A stretch of DNA of 64,000 nucleotides from Polaribacter sp. Q13 (lineage in GTDB: Bacteria; Bacteroidota; Bacteroidia; Flavobacteriales; Flavobacteriaceae), in NCBI RefSeq assembly GCF_016858305.2, contig NZ_CP074436.1, forward strand, positions 392,001-456,000, given 5' to 3'. The translations under genes and the position numbers were made by a program. The notes under the pieces were generated by a model. That model made no database searches and was not told where the DNA came from. It saw only the letters and a program-made list of their open reading frames with translations. Position 1 is the stretch's first letter; every line of letters begins with the position of its first letter. Shown here one piece after another: positions 25,661 through 34,330 of the stretch.

Positions 25661-27886
25661 ATGAATAAACCTTTTTCGAATTCTAATTTTTCATTTTTAA
25701 TAGCAGTAAGTTTTGCATGTCTTCTAGCTAGTTGTACTGAGACAAAAACAAAAACATATTCAGATATAATTTATAAGAAACCAGCTATTGTTAAAATTCC
25801 AGCAGTACAATTTCTTTCTCCAGAAGAAAGTATCAAAACCATGCATTTACCAGAAGGGTATCATATGGAATTGGTTGCAAGCGAACCTATGATAAACGAA
25901 CCAGTAGTAATGGAATGGGATGCAAACGGAAAGCTTTATGTAGCAGAAATGCTTACTTATATGCAAGATGTAGATGGAACAGATGAAAATAAACCTTGGA
26001 GTAGAATTTCGGTTTTAGAAGATCTAGATAATGATGGTAAAATGGATAAAAGCACTGTTTTTATTGATAGTATTATCTTACCTAGAATTATAAAACCGCT
26101 AGATGATCGTTTAATTGTTGGTGAAACTTACAATAGAGATATCTGGAGTTATAGAGATACCGATGGAGATAATGTTGCAGATGAAAAAATATTATTATTA
26201 AAAAGTCATAAAAGAGATAATGCTAATTTAGAGCATCAATCTGCAAGTATTTTATGGAGTATAGATAACTGGATGTATTTATCTAGAGATGCTATTCGAT
26301 ATAGATTTACCCGTGGTAAAATAGAAACGGATACTTTAAGAGATGCTCCAAATGGTCAATGGGGATTAACGCAAGATGAAGTTGGTCAATTGTATTATTC
26401 AAGTGCGGGTGGAGAAAACTCATCTTTAGGTTTTCAGCAACATCCTACCTATGGTAATTTAGAATTAGAAGGGCAAAAACAAGAAGGTTTTGAGGCTGTT
26501 TGGCCTATTATAGGAACACCAGATGTGCAAGGTGGACCTAAAAGATTGCGAGAAGATGGTACTTTAAATCATTTTACGGCAAGTTGTGGTCAAGGTGTAT
26601 TTTTAGGTGATAAACTTCCTCTTTATGGAGATTTATTTATTCCGGAACCAGTTGGTAGATTAATCCGAAGAGCAAAAGTGGAACACATTAACGGAAAAAC
26701 AGTGTTAAGTAATCCGTATCATGAAACAGAGTTTTTAGCTTCTACAGATGCAAACTTTAGACCTGTAGACACAAAAACAGGACCTGATGGTTGTTTGTAT
26801 GTTGTAGATATGTATCGTGGTATTATTCAGGAAGGAAATTGGGTTAGAAAAGGAAGTTTTTTACGTCCTGTTGTAGAAAAATTAGGACTTGATAAAAATA
26901 TTGGAAAAGGTAGAATTTATAGAATTGTTCATGATGAAATTACGCCTTCTAAAAAAGTGAAATTGTTAGATAAATCACCAACAGAATTATTGCCTTTTTT
27001 AGATAATGATAATGGTTGGCACAGAATGAATGCTCAGAAGTTAATTATTTTAAAAGGAGATAAAACTATTATTCCTGCTTTGCAGAAAAAAGTGAATAAC
27101 GGAGCATCTGCTTTGGGTAGAATGCATGCACTTTGGACACTTGAAGGTTTAGATGCTATTGATGAAAATATACTTATTGTAGCCTTAAAAGATGAAGATT
27201 CTAGAGTAAAAAGAGCTGCAATAAGAATTAGTGAACCTTTTTTAAGTAAGGGGAATCAAAATATTTTTGATGCTGTATCCGCTTTAAAAACAGATGCAGA
27301 TGTAGAAGTTCCGTTACAAGTTATTCGTTCATTTGGAACAAATAAAAATGCAAAAACGAAAGCTGTTATTAAAGATATTATTAAAAACAATCCTACAAAC
27401 GAAGTCGTTTCAATTATTGGTACAGAAACCTTAAAAGATGTACCACCGGTTATTGAGCAATTAAAGAAAAAACATATTTTAAAGAGCAGCCAGGTTAGAA
27501 ATGCTATTGTTCAAGGATATAAAAACTTTAATACAATTTGTATGGCTTGTCATGGTGTAAATGGTAAGGGAATTGAAGGTGTTGCGCCATCTTTGGTGGG
27601 ATCTCCTCGTGTTACCGGTAATCCAGAAATAGCAATTAAAATATTATTAGATGGTTTAACGGGGCCTATTGATGGTAAAGAGTATGCGGGTGTTATGGCC
27701 GGTATGAAACATCAAGATTCAGAATGGCTTTCTAGTGTTTTAACATATGTTAGAAGTGAATTGAATGATGCGGGTCCAATATTGCGTTGGAAATTTGATA
27801 ACTTTAAAAAGAAAAAAGAAATTAAGGAAAGAGATACGTATTGGACTATTGAAGAATTGTATAAAAAGAAAAATAATAAAAAATGA
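25661..27886 (+). CDS. PVC-type beta-propeller/HEAT/cytochrome c lipoprotein
   Basis: A lipobox LASC (Cys25) precedes a sorbosone-dehydrogenase-like propeller (about 55-430; WDANGKLYVAEMLTYMQD, DGCLYVVDMYRG). HEAT-like helical repeats follow (about 440-600), then a C-terminal cytochrome c domain with CMACH at residues 627-631 and a Met-rich VMAGMKHQ segment that may give the sixth ligand. This order is that of the PVC-type heme-binding membrane-bound dehydrogenase family. It overlaps the GH117 gene by 4 bp (ATGA), so translation is coupled. This ties a redox protein directly to an anhydrogalactosidase. Oxidation of a sugar with electron delivery to the heme is inferred. Confidence 0.82.
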   Translation: MNKPFSNSNFSFLIAVSFACLLASCTETKTKTYSDIIYKKPAIVKIPAVQFLSPEESIKTMHLPEGYHMELVASEPMINEPVVMEWDANGKLYVAEMLTYMQDVDGTDENKPWSRISVLEDLDNDGKMDKSTVFIDSIILPRIIKPLDDRLIVGETYNRDIWSYRDTDGDNVADEKILLLKSHKRDNANLEHQSASILWSIDNWMYLSRDAIRYRFTRGKIETDTLRDAPNGQWGLTQDEVGQLYYSSAGGENSSLGFQQHPTYGNLELEGQKQEGFEAVWPIIGTPDVQGGPKRLREDGTLNHFTASCGQGVFLGDKLPLYGDLFIPEPVGRLIRRAKVEHINGKTVLSNPYHETEFLASTDANFRPVDTKTGPDGCLYVVDMYRGIIQEGNWVRKGSFLRPVVEKLGLDKNIGKGRIYRIVHDEITPSKKVKLLDKSPTELLPFLDNDNGWHRMNAQKLIILKGDKTIIPALQKKVNNGASALGRMHALWTLEGLDAIDENILIVALKDEDSRVKRAAIRISEPFLSKGNQNIFDAVSALKTDADVEVPLQVIRSFGTNKNAKTKAVIKDIIKNNPTNEVVSIIGTETLKDVPPVIEQLKKKHILKSSQVRNAIVQGYKNFNTICMACHGVNGKGIEGVAPSLVGSPRVTGNPEIAIKILLDGLTGPIDGKEYAGVMAGMKHQDSEWLSSVLTYVRSELNDAGPILRWKFDNFKKKKEIKERDTYWTIEELYKKKNNKK

Positions 27887-29088
27887 AAATAAAAATACTA
27901 CTAGTTAGTTTTTGCCTAATCATGGTTTCTTGTAATACTAAAGAAAAAATAACTGGACAAAAAGTAAAGGATATGGAAATTACTGATGAACAACAAGATT
28001 ATTTAGGAATTACTGATAAAGCACATTTAAGTGCAGCATCTAAAAGGGCTTTAAATTGGCCTAAAGAGGCTACAAATGATTGGTATTTTGAATATCAGAT
28101 TCAAGATTTAAAAGGAGACTTGGCATATGAAGAAGGTGTTGTTAGAAGAGATCCAAGTGGAATTATAAAGCATGATGGAAAATACTATACTTGGTATACA
28201 AAAAGTACTGGGCCAACTCAGGGGTTTGTTGGTGATATAGAAAAAGTAAAAGTTTTTCCTTGGGATAGATGTGATATTTGGTACGCAACCTCAAAAGATG
28301 GAATTACTTGGAAAGAAGAAGGAGTTGCTGTAAAACGAGGAGAAAAAGGAAGTTATGATGATCGTTCTGTTTTTACTGTAGAAATTATGGAAAATGAAGG
28401 GATGTATTATTTATGCTATCAAACTGTAAAATCACCTTACAACAAAAGAGTGAAAAATCAAGTAGGTTTAGCTTGGTCTACATCGCCAAATGGCCCTTGG
28501 ACAAAAAGTAAAGAACCAATCTTAAGTCCTGCAGATAATGGTGTTTGGATAGGTGATGATTTACAAGACCGTTTTTCTGTTGCTAAAAAAGGAGACTTTG
28601 ACAGCCATAAAGTACACGATCCTTGTATTATTCCTTTTAAAGGGAAATTTTACTTGTATTATAAAGGAGAACAAATGGGTGAGCAATTTACATTTGGTGG
28701 TAGACAAATAAGACACGGGGTTGCTATTGCAGATAATCCTAAAGGGCCTTATGTAAAATCGCTTTACAATCCTATTTCTAATAGTGGACATGAAATCTGT
28801 GTTTGGAAATATAATGGAGGTATTGCGTCACTTATTACTACAGATGGGCCAGAGAGAAATACGGTACAATGGTCTCCAGATGGAATTAATTTTGAAGTTA
28901 GGGGAGCTGTAAAAGATGCACCACATGCCATTGGGTTAAATAGAACAGCAGATAATGAAAAGGAGCCAACAGAAATTTTAAGATGGGGATTGACTCATGA
29001 ATATAAAAATTCTGATTATCAATACATAAGAAGGTTTACAACCATTAATAAAAAGCAACATGGTTCTTTTACAGAGGGAGCAAAATAG
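27883..29088 (+). CDS. ahgA: GH117 alpha-1,3-3,6-anhydro-L-galactosidase (neoagarooligosaccharide hydrolase)
   Basis: The protein matches GH117 along its length: AASKRALNWP near the N-terminus, GDLAYEEGVVRRDPS (Asp90), FPWDRCDIWYATS, DSHKVHDPCIIPFKGKFY and SNSGHEICVW (His303-Glu304). In characterised members an Asp of the RRDP motif and the His of SGHE act in catalysis, and the N-terminal helix mediates dimerisation. Members release 3,6-anhydro-L-galactose from the non-reducing end of neoagarooligosaccharides. A lipobox VSC (Cys17) indicates a lipoprotein. The start codon overlaps the preceding stop, and a terminator follows. This is the strongest single marker that the locus targets agar or a related galactan. 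Confidence 0.92.
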   Translation: MKIKILLVSFCLIMVSCNTKEKITGQKVKDMEITDEQQDYLGITDKAHLSAASKRALNWPKEATNDWYFEYQIQDLKGDLAYEEGVVRRDPSGIIKHDGKYYTWYTKSTGPTQGFVGDIEKVKVFPWDRCDIWYATSKDGITWKEEGVAVKRGEKGSYDDRSVFTVEIMENEGMYYLCYQTVKSPYNKRVKNQVGLAWSTSPNGPWTKSKEPILSPADNGVWIGDDLQDRFSVAKKGDFDSHKVHDPCIIPFKGKFYLYYKGEQMGEQFTFGGRQIRHGVAIADNPKGPYVKSLYNPISNSGHEICVWKYNGGIASLITTDGPERNTVQWSPDGINFEVRGAVKDAPHAIGLNRTADNEKEPTEILRWGLTHEYKNSDYQYIRRFTTINKKQHGSFTEGAK

Positions 29089-29119
29089 GAAGTAAAGTAA
29101 AATAGTGAATTTAATATCC

Positions 29120-29150
29120 AAAAAAAGACCGCTATATGTGGTCTTTTTTT
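29120..29150. terminator. Terminator between GH117 and GH29
   Basis: AAAAAAAGACC (29120-29130) pairs with GGTCTTTTTTT (29140-29150), extended by a C-G and a G-T pair around a TATAT loop. The A run on the left and T run on the right allow function in both directions. It lies 32 bp after the GH117 stop. Confidence 0.85.
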
Positions 29151-29203
29151 GAATAATACGATTAATGTTATAGAATTTGATTATTAAAATTTAAAGAAGA
29201 GTA

Positions 29204-30739
29204 ATGATGAAAAAATATTGGATTATAGTATTCGTTTTTGTAATTTCTTGTAAAACCAAAGAAAACAAAGAAATAAAAGAGCCAAAGTATACTGCAAATT
29301 GGGAATCTTTAAAGCAACACAAAACTCCTGAATGGTTTTTAGATGCAAAATTCGGAATTTACTGTCATTGGGGCCCTTATTCTGTTCCGGAATATAAGAA
29401 TGAGTGGTATGCACATTGGATGTATGTAAACAAAGACAATCCGGAGGCTAAAAATGGTGAGGCAAGTGATTTTTATAAACACCATGTAGCAACGTATGGA
29501 ACATTAGATAAATTTGGATACAAAGATTTTATTCCCATGTTTACTGCAGAAAAATTTGATGCCGCAGAATGGGCAGATTTGTTTCAAAAGGCCGGAGCTA
29601 AATTTGCAGGTCCAGTATCTGAACATGCAGATGGTTTTGCCATGTGGGATAGCGATTTAACCAAATGGGATGCTAAAGAAATGGGACCTAAACGAGATGT
29701 AATGGGTGAGTTGTCTAAAGAAATTAGAAAACGAGATATGAAATTTATTGCTACTTTCCATAGACAATGGTTATATGGTTGGTTTCCTACTTGGGATGAA
29801 ACTACAGATGCATCAAACCCTGAATTTGCAGGTTTGTATGGACCAAAAGTAAACAGAGGAGATTTTAAATTTCCTAGTAGAAAGAACCGTAACGGAGATA
29901 CGTATTACCCATTAGCAGGTAAAGAATTTAATGATCAATGGTTAAATCGTTTAAAAGAGATTGTAGACAAATATGAGCCAGACATGGTTTGGTTTGATAA
30001 TAAAGTAGACATTATTGCAGAAGATCACCGAAAAGAATTTTTAGAATATTATTACAATCATGCAGATAAAAATAACCAAGAAGTAGTTTCTACCTACAAA
30101 TTTGAAGATTTTGCTAAAGGATCGGCAGTCTTAGATTTAGAACGAGCAAGAATGAGTGAAAAACAAGATTTTCCTTGGCTTACAGATGACTCTATCGATT
30201 GGAACTCATGGTCGCATATTAAAAATCCTAATTATAAATCAACAAATAGATTAATAGATTTTTTAGTAGATGTTGTTAGTAAAAATGGAGCGGTATTGTT
30301 AAATATTACGCCTAAAGCAAACGGAGAAATTCCGGAGCCTGTAAAAGAACGTTTATTAGAAATGGGAGAATGGTTAAAAGTAAATGGAGAAGCTATCTAT
30401 GGTACAAGAACTTTTGATATTTATGGCGAAGGAAGTTCTAAAGTAGTAGAAGGGCATTTAAGTGAACAAAAAAATGCAGACAATACAGCAGATGATATTC
30501 GTTTTACAACTAAAGGTGCAACTTTATATGCTATTGTTTTAGATTGGCCAGAAGGAAAAGAATTTACGATTCATTCTTTAAAAAAGGGAAATGGCTTGTT
30601 CCCTAAAGAAATAACTTCAATACAATTGTTAGGAGGTAATGGTAAGAATTTAAGTTTTGTAAGAAATGAAAAAGGTCTTACTATTAAGCTTCCTGAAAAT
30701 AAGAAAGGAAAACATGCTTTTACATTTAAAATTATGTAA
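29204..30739 (+). CDS. GH29 enzyme, alpha-L-fucosidase or alpha-L-galactosidase
   Basis: The GH29 fold is clear: WFLDAKFGIYCHWGPYSVP, a catalytic nucleophile Asp265 in MVWFDN, and NGAVLLNITPKANGEIP. The usual substrate-binding motif HHDGF is changed to His141-Ala-Asp-Gly-Phe (SEHADGF), so one of the two pocket His residues is lost. A lipobox-like ISC (Cys16) suggests a lipoprotein. The 511-residue length is normal. Terminators on both sides make it a single-gene unit. GH29 members in porphyran loci act on alpha-L-galactose, which is L-fucose with a 6-hydroxyl, and the altered pocket could fit that. Plain fucosidase remains possible. Confidence 0.85.
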   Translation: MMKKYWIIVFVFVISCKTKENKEIKEPKYTANWESLKQHKTPEWFLDAKFGIYCHWGPYSVPEYKNEWYAHWMYVNKDNPEAKNGEASDFYKHHVATYGTLDKFGYKDFIPMFTAEKFDAAEWADLFQKAGAKFAGPVSEHADGFAMWDSDLTKWDAKEMGPKRDVMGELSKEIRKRDMKFIATFHRQWLYGWFPTWDETTDASNPEFAGLYGPKVNRGDFKFPSRKNRNGDTYYPLAGKEFNDQWLNRLKEIVDKYEPDMVWFDNKVDIIAEDHRKEFLEYYYNHADKNNQEVVSTYKFEDFAKGSAVLDLERARMSEKQDFPWLTDDSIDWNSWSHIKNPNYKSTNRLIDFLVDVVSKNGAVLLNITPKANGEIPEPVKERLLEMGEWLKVNGEAIYGTRTFDIYGEGSSKVVEGHLSEQKNADNTADDIRFTTKGATLYAIVLDWPEGKEFTIHSLKKGNGLFPKEITSIQLLGGNGKNLSFVRNEKGLTIKLPENKKGKHAFTFKIM

Positions 30740-30766
30740 AATAATAGTATTTTATTTTAATTTTTT

Positions 30767-30806
30767 AAGTGGCTACAATGACAATTGTAGCCACTTTTTT
30801 TTTTGA
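30767..30806 (+). terminator. Rho-independent terminator after GH29
   Basis: AAGTGGCTACAAT (30767-30779) and ATTGTAGCCACTT (30784-30796) form a perfect 13-bp stem with a 4-base loop, followed by a long T run. It starts 28 bp after the GH29 stop. Confidence 0.93.
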
Positions 30807-30984
30807 AAACCTAAATTTTAAATTAACAATACTTTAAGAATGATTATCATTGCAAACTATACAGTATTAACATTTTTTTATACTAATTTAATAAAAATTA
30901 TATAACGGTAATAGTTGTGTATTTGTTTAATTCGCTGTTTTACAGTGTTTTGTTGTTGTTTTTATTGTTTTAAAAGAGTCGATA

Positions 30985-31041
30985 TGTTTCCTCATATAGA
31001 ACATCTGTAGCCTTTAAATGGGTACAATAAATTGATATTTG
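30985..31041 (+). promoter_or_regulatory. Candidate regulated promoter of susC (site S1)
   Basis: GAACATCTG (30999-31007) lies 35 bp upstream of GATATTTG (31034-31041), a 7/8 match to the -7 consensus TAnnTTTG. An inverted half-site TGTTTC (30985-30990) lies 8 bp before the motif, the same arrangement as upstream of 47448. The start codon is 36 bp after the start of the -7 box. Confidence 0.5.
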
Positions 31042-31069
31042 CTTAGTATAAACCCAAAAATAGAAAAAC

Positions 31070-34000
31070 ATGAAAATTAATTTACTTGAAAATAAAGAAT
31101 TCAAGAAGTTCCGATTTCAATCGGTCATTTTAGTTTTTACATTACTTTTAAGCATTAGCGCAGTGCATGCACAAAAAGTAACCGTAAAAGGAGTCGTATC
31201 GGGAAGCGGAGATCCACTGCCAGGAGCAAGTGTTGCCGTTAAAGGTGCAAAAAATGGAACAGTTACAGATTTTGATGGTAATTATGTTCTAAAAGTTAAT
31301 CCAGGAAAGATTTTAGTTTTTTCATATCTAGGTTTTGCTTCAAAAGAAGTAAAAATAGGTAGCAATAAAAACATAAACGTTTCTTTAGAACCAGACGTAG
31401 CTGCTTTAGATGAAATTATTGTAGTTGGTTATGGAACTCAGAAAAAGAAAGAAGTTACTGGTGCTGTAGTTCAAGTAAAAGCAGAGGATTTAGCTAAAAC
31501 AACAACAGCAGATATTGGTTCAGCTTTACAAGGGCAGATTTCTGGTGTAAATGTTACAGCGAGTTCTGGAGCGCCTGGAGAAGGATCTAATATTTTAATT
31601 CGTGGTTTTAGTTCTCTTTTAGACGGACAAAACGGACCTTTGTTTGTAGTAGATGGTATTCCTTTTGATTCTGATCCTGGATTAAGTATTAGTGAAATTG
31701 AAAGTGTAGATGTTTTAAAAGATGCAGCTTCTGCTTCTATATATGGTACACGTGGTGCTGGTGGTGTTATCTTAATTACAACAAAAAAAGGTAAAGAAGG
31801 GCAAATGAATATTCGTGTAAACACTGAGTATGGTATACAAAACATAACATCTCAGTTTCATACAATGTCTACTGCTCAGATTAGCTATTTTAATCTTACT
31901 AAAGCATATATAAATAGTGGTAAAGTAAAAGGAGGAGTAGAGTATGAAATCACTAGAAATAGATCTTACTTAACTAATGATACAGATATTAAACAAGTTT
32001 TATTAAATGATAATGCTGCTATTCAGAATCATTCAGTAAACTTATCTGGAGGAAAAGCAGGGTTAACTTATAGCTTAAATATGAATTATTTTGGACAAAA
32101 AGGAGTCGTTTACAATTCAAATTTAGATCGTTTTAATATTCGTGCTAATACACAATTTGTTACTGGGAAATGGAAGTTTGTTACAGGAATAAATTTTAGA
32201 AGAGATCAAAAATTAGTTCCTTTATCTAATATGGTAAGTAGAATATTTGATTATAAAGTATTTAGACCTCTTATTGATTTAGATGATTCATCATTACCTA
32301 ATGCTACAGAAGTTGGTACAGATGATCCTGATAATGATTGGAGATTAAATGATGCTAGACAGAATGCGAATAATATTAGAGCTTTTAAAACAGAAGAAAA
32401 GCATAATACAAACATTACTACAGGTAATATTCAAGTTGAGTATAACATAACAAAAGCTTTAAAAGCTACAGCTAGATTAGGAGCAACATATTCTAATAGA
32501 AAAGAAACTAAGATAGCACCAAGGTTTGACATTTTTAACACAAATGGTGATTTAATTACGAACCCATTGGCGATTACTTCTCATAGAGTAGTGGTAACAG
32601 ATAATTCTAAATTAACATCAGAAGAATTTCTTAACTATAATAAAAAATTTGGTAAGCATAGTTTAAACTTATTGTTAGGTACCTCTTTTGAGAGATCTAC
32701 ACAAGAAAGATTAAGTTTAGAAGTTAGAAATAATATAAACTCTGCTATTACAGTGATAGATAATTATGAGATAGATTATAATATTGAATCTGGTGGTAGA
32801 GACTATACAAGAACATTAATAGGAAACATTGCAAGGGTAAACTATAATTTTGATGGTAAATACCTTATTAGTGCTAGTGGTAGATATGATGGTTCTTCTA
32901 TGTTTAGTGATGGAAAAAAATGGGGATTCTTTCCTTCTGCTTCTGTAGGTTGGAATATCTCTGATGAGAACTTTTGGGATCCTATGAAAAGTGTGGTAAA
33001 TTCATTTAAATTTAGAGCAGGTGTTGGTACTACTGGTAATGATAGATTTGCATTATATAGCAATCAATCTGTAGTAGAGCCTGGAGCAAATTATATTTTT
33101 GGAACTAAAAATGCGTCTTCAGACTTAGCAAATCCTTCTGGAGAAACCACTGCTTTAGGAACCACTCAATTAGAATATGCGAATGCAGATTTAAGATGGG
33201 AAACGAAAGTAGAGACAAATTTTGGTTTTGATTTAGGACTTTTTAAGAACAAGTTAACACTTAGTTCAGACTTTTATAGAAGTGAAATAAAAGATTTATT
33301 ATATCCAGTTGTAAACTCTCCTTCTTCGGGTGTTTCTGGTAATTATCGTAGTACAGTGTTCAATATAGGAAACATGAGAAACTCAGGTATTGAGTATGCT
33401 GCAAATTATAAACATAGAGGTAGAAACTCTGGTTTAAACTGGTCTGTGTCTGGTACATATACTAGTAATGATAATGTGGTAACAAAAACAGCAGATAATA
33501 ACCCTATTGTTCGTTTAGATAATAGTTATATTTCTACAGGAGGTACAAGAGAATTGGTAAGTGTACTTAAAGAAGGATATGAAGCAGCTGCATTTTTCTT
33601 AAGAGAAACAGATGGTGTTATTAAAACACAAGAACAATTAGAAGAATATAAGAAAATTAGTCCAGGTGCACAAATGGGAGAATTTATGTATATTGATCAA
33701 CTAACTGTAGATACAAATGGTGATGGTATTCCTGATAAAGGTGATGGGGAAATTAATGATGATGATAAAGTGTATTCAGGAAGTGGTACTCCAGACTGGG
33801 AGGGAGGATTAAACCTTACTGCAGATTATAAAGGGTTCGATCTTTCTATGCAATGGTATGGTGCTTTCGGAGGAAAAGTAATGAATGGTACTAAAGCATA
33901 TGCATACCAACGTGGCGTACATAGAGACTTGGTTCATTCTTGGACAGAGGTAAATACAGAAGCAGATATACCTTGGCATAATGGTAACAATAGTACATCT

Positions 34001-34273
34001 TATAGAGGTGGGTCTAGTTACTTCTTAGAAGATGGAGATTTTGTTAGATTACGTAACGTTGCTATAGGATATTCTTTATCTAAAAAAGCTTTAAAAAGTA
34101 TAGGTCTTAGTAAATTTAGAATTTATGTACAAGGACAAAACCTTTTAACATTTACCGAATACACAGGTTTCGATCCAGAGGTAGGTGGTAATGGTTTAAG
34201 TACTAGGGGTATTGATAGAGGTAGATACCCAGTATCTTCTCAATACAAATTAGGTCTTCAACTTCAATTTTAA
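31070..34273 (+). CDS. susC: SusC/RagA-type TonB-dependent outer-membrane receptor
   Basis: This 1067-residue protein has a signal peptide (cleavage near AVHAQ) and a carboxypeptidase-regulatory-like domain (about 36-115; GDPLPGASVAVKGAKNGTVTDFDGNY). The TonB-box-like DEIIVVGYGTQKKKEVTGAV is followed by a plug domain, and the long beta-barrel ends LGLQLQF. It imports oligosaccharides across the outer membrane with TonB energy, together with the SusD-like lipoprotein encoded 15 bp downstream. A strong terminator upstream and the GAACATnTG promoter-like site show that it starts its own unit. Its substrate is presumably the agar/porphyran-type oligosaccharide handled by neighbouring enzymes. Confidence 0.95.
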   Translation: MKINLLENKEFKKFRFQSVILVFTLLLSISAVHAQKVTVKGVVSGSGDPLPGASVAVKGAKNGTVTDFDGNYVLKVNPGKILVFSYLGFASKEVKIGSNKNINVSLEPDVAALDEIIVVGYGTQKKKEVTGAVVQVKAEDLAKTTTADIGSALQGQISGVNVTASSGAPGEGSNILIRGFSSLLDGQNGPLFVVDGIPFDSDPGLSISEIESVDVLKDAASASIYGTRGAGGVILITTKKGKEGQMNIRVNTEYGIQNITSQFHTMSTAQISYFNLTKAYINSGKVKGGVEYEITRNRSYLTNDTDIKQVLLNDNAAIQNHSVNLSGGKAGLTYSLNMNYFGQKGVVYNSNLDRFNIRANTQFVTGKWKFVTGINFRRDQKLVPLSNMVSRIFDYKVFRPLIDLDDSSLPNATEVGTDDPDNDWRLNDARQNANNIRAFKTEEKHNTNITTGNIQVEYNITKALKATARLGATYSNRKETKIAPRFDIFNTNGDLITNPLAITSHRVVVTDNSKLTSEEFLNYNKKFGKHSLNLLLGTSFERSTQERLSLEVRNNINSAITVIDNYEIDYNIESGGRDYTRTLIGNIARVNYNFDGKYLISASGRYDGSSMFSDGKKWGFFPSASVGWNISDENFWDPMKSVVNSFKFRAGVGTTGNDRFALYSNQSVVEPGANYIFGTKNASSDLANPSGETTALGTTQLEYANADLRWETKVETNFGFDLGLFKNKLTLSSDFYRSEIKDLLYPVVNSPSSGVSGNYRSTVFNIGNMRNSGIEYAANYKHRGRNSGLNWSVSGTYTSNDNVVTKTADNNPIVRLDNSYISTGGTRELVSVLKEGYEAAAFFLRETDGVIKTQEQLEEYKKISPGAQMGEFMYIDQLTVDTNGDGIPDKGDGEINDDDKVYSGSGTPDWEGGLNLTADYKGFDLSMQWYGAFGGKVMNGTKAYAYQRGVHRDLVHSWTEVNTEADIPWHNGNNSTSYRGGSSYFLEDGDFVRLRNVAIGYSLSKKALKSIGLSKFRIYVQGQNLLTFTEYTGFDPEVGGNGLSTRGIDRGRYPVSSQYKLGLQLQF

Positions 34274-34330
34274 TTTAAAACGAAAGAGATGAAGATAGTA
34301 AAGATAAAAACCATAAAAACAAACTTAAAG

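Larger units (their letters stand above)
30740..31069. other. GH29-susC intergenic region
   Basis: This 330-bp gap contains the GH29 terminator (30767-30806), about 170 bp of very AT-rich sequence without features I can name, and the S1 promoter-like layout near 30985-31041. No open reading frame of interest or RNA gene is seen. Confidence 0.6.
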
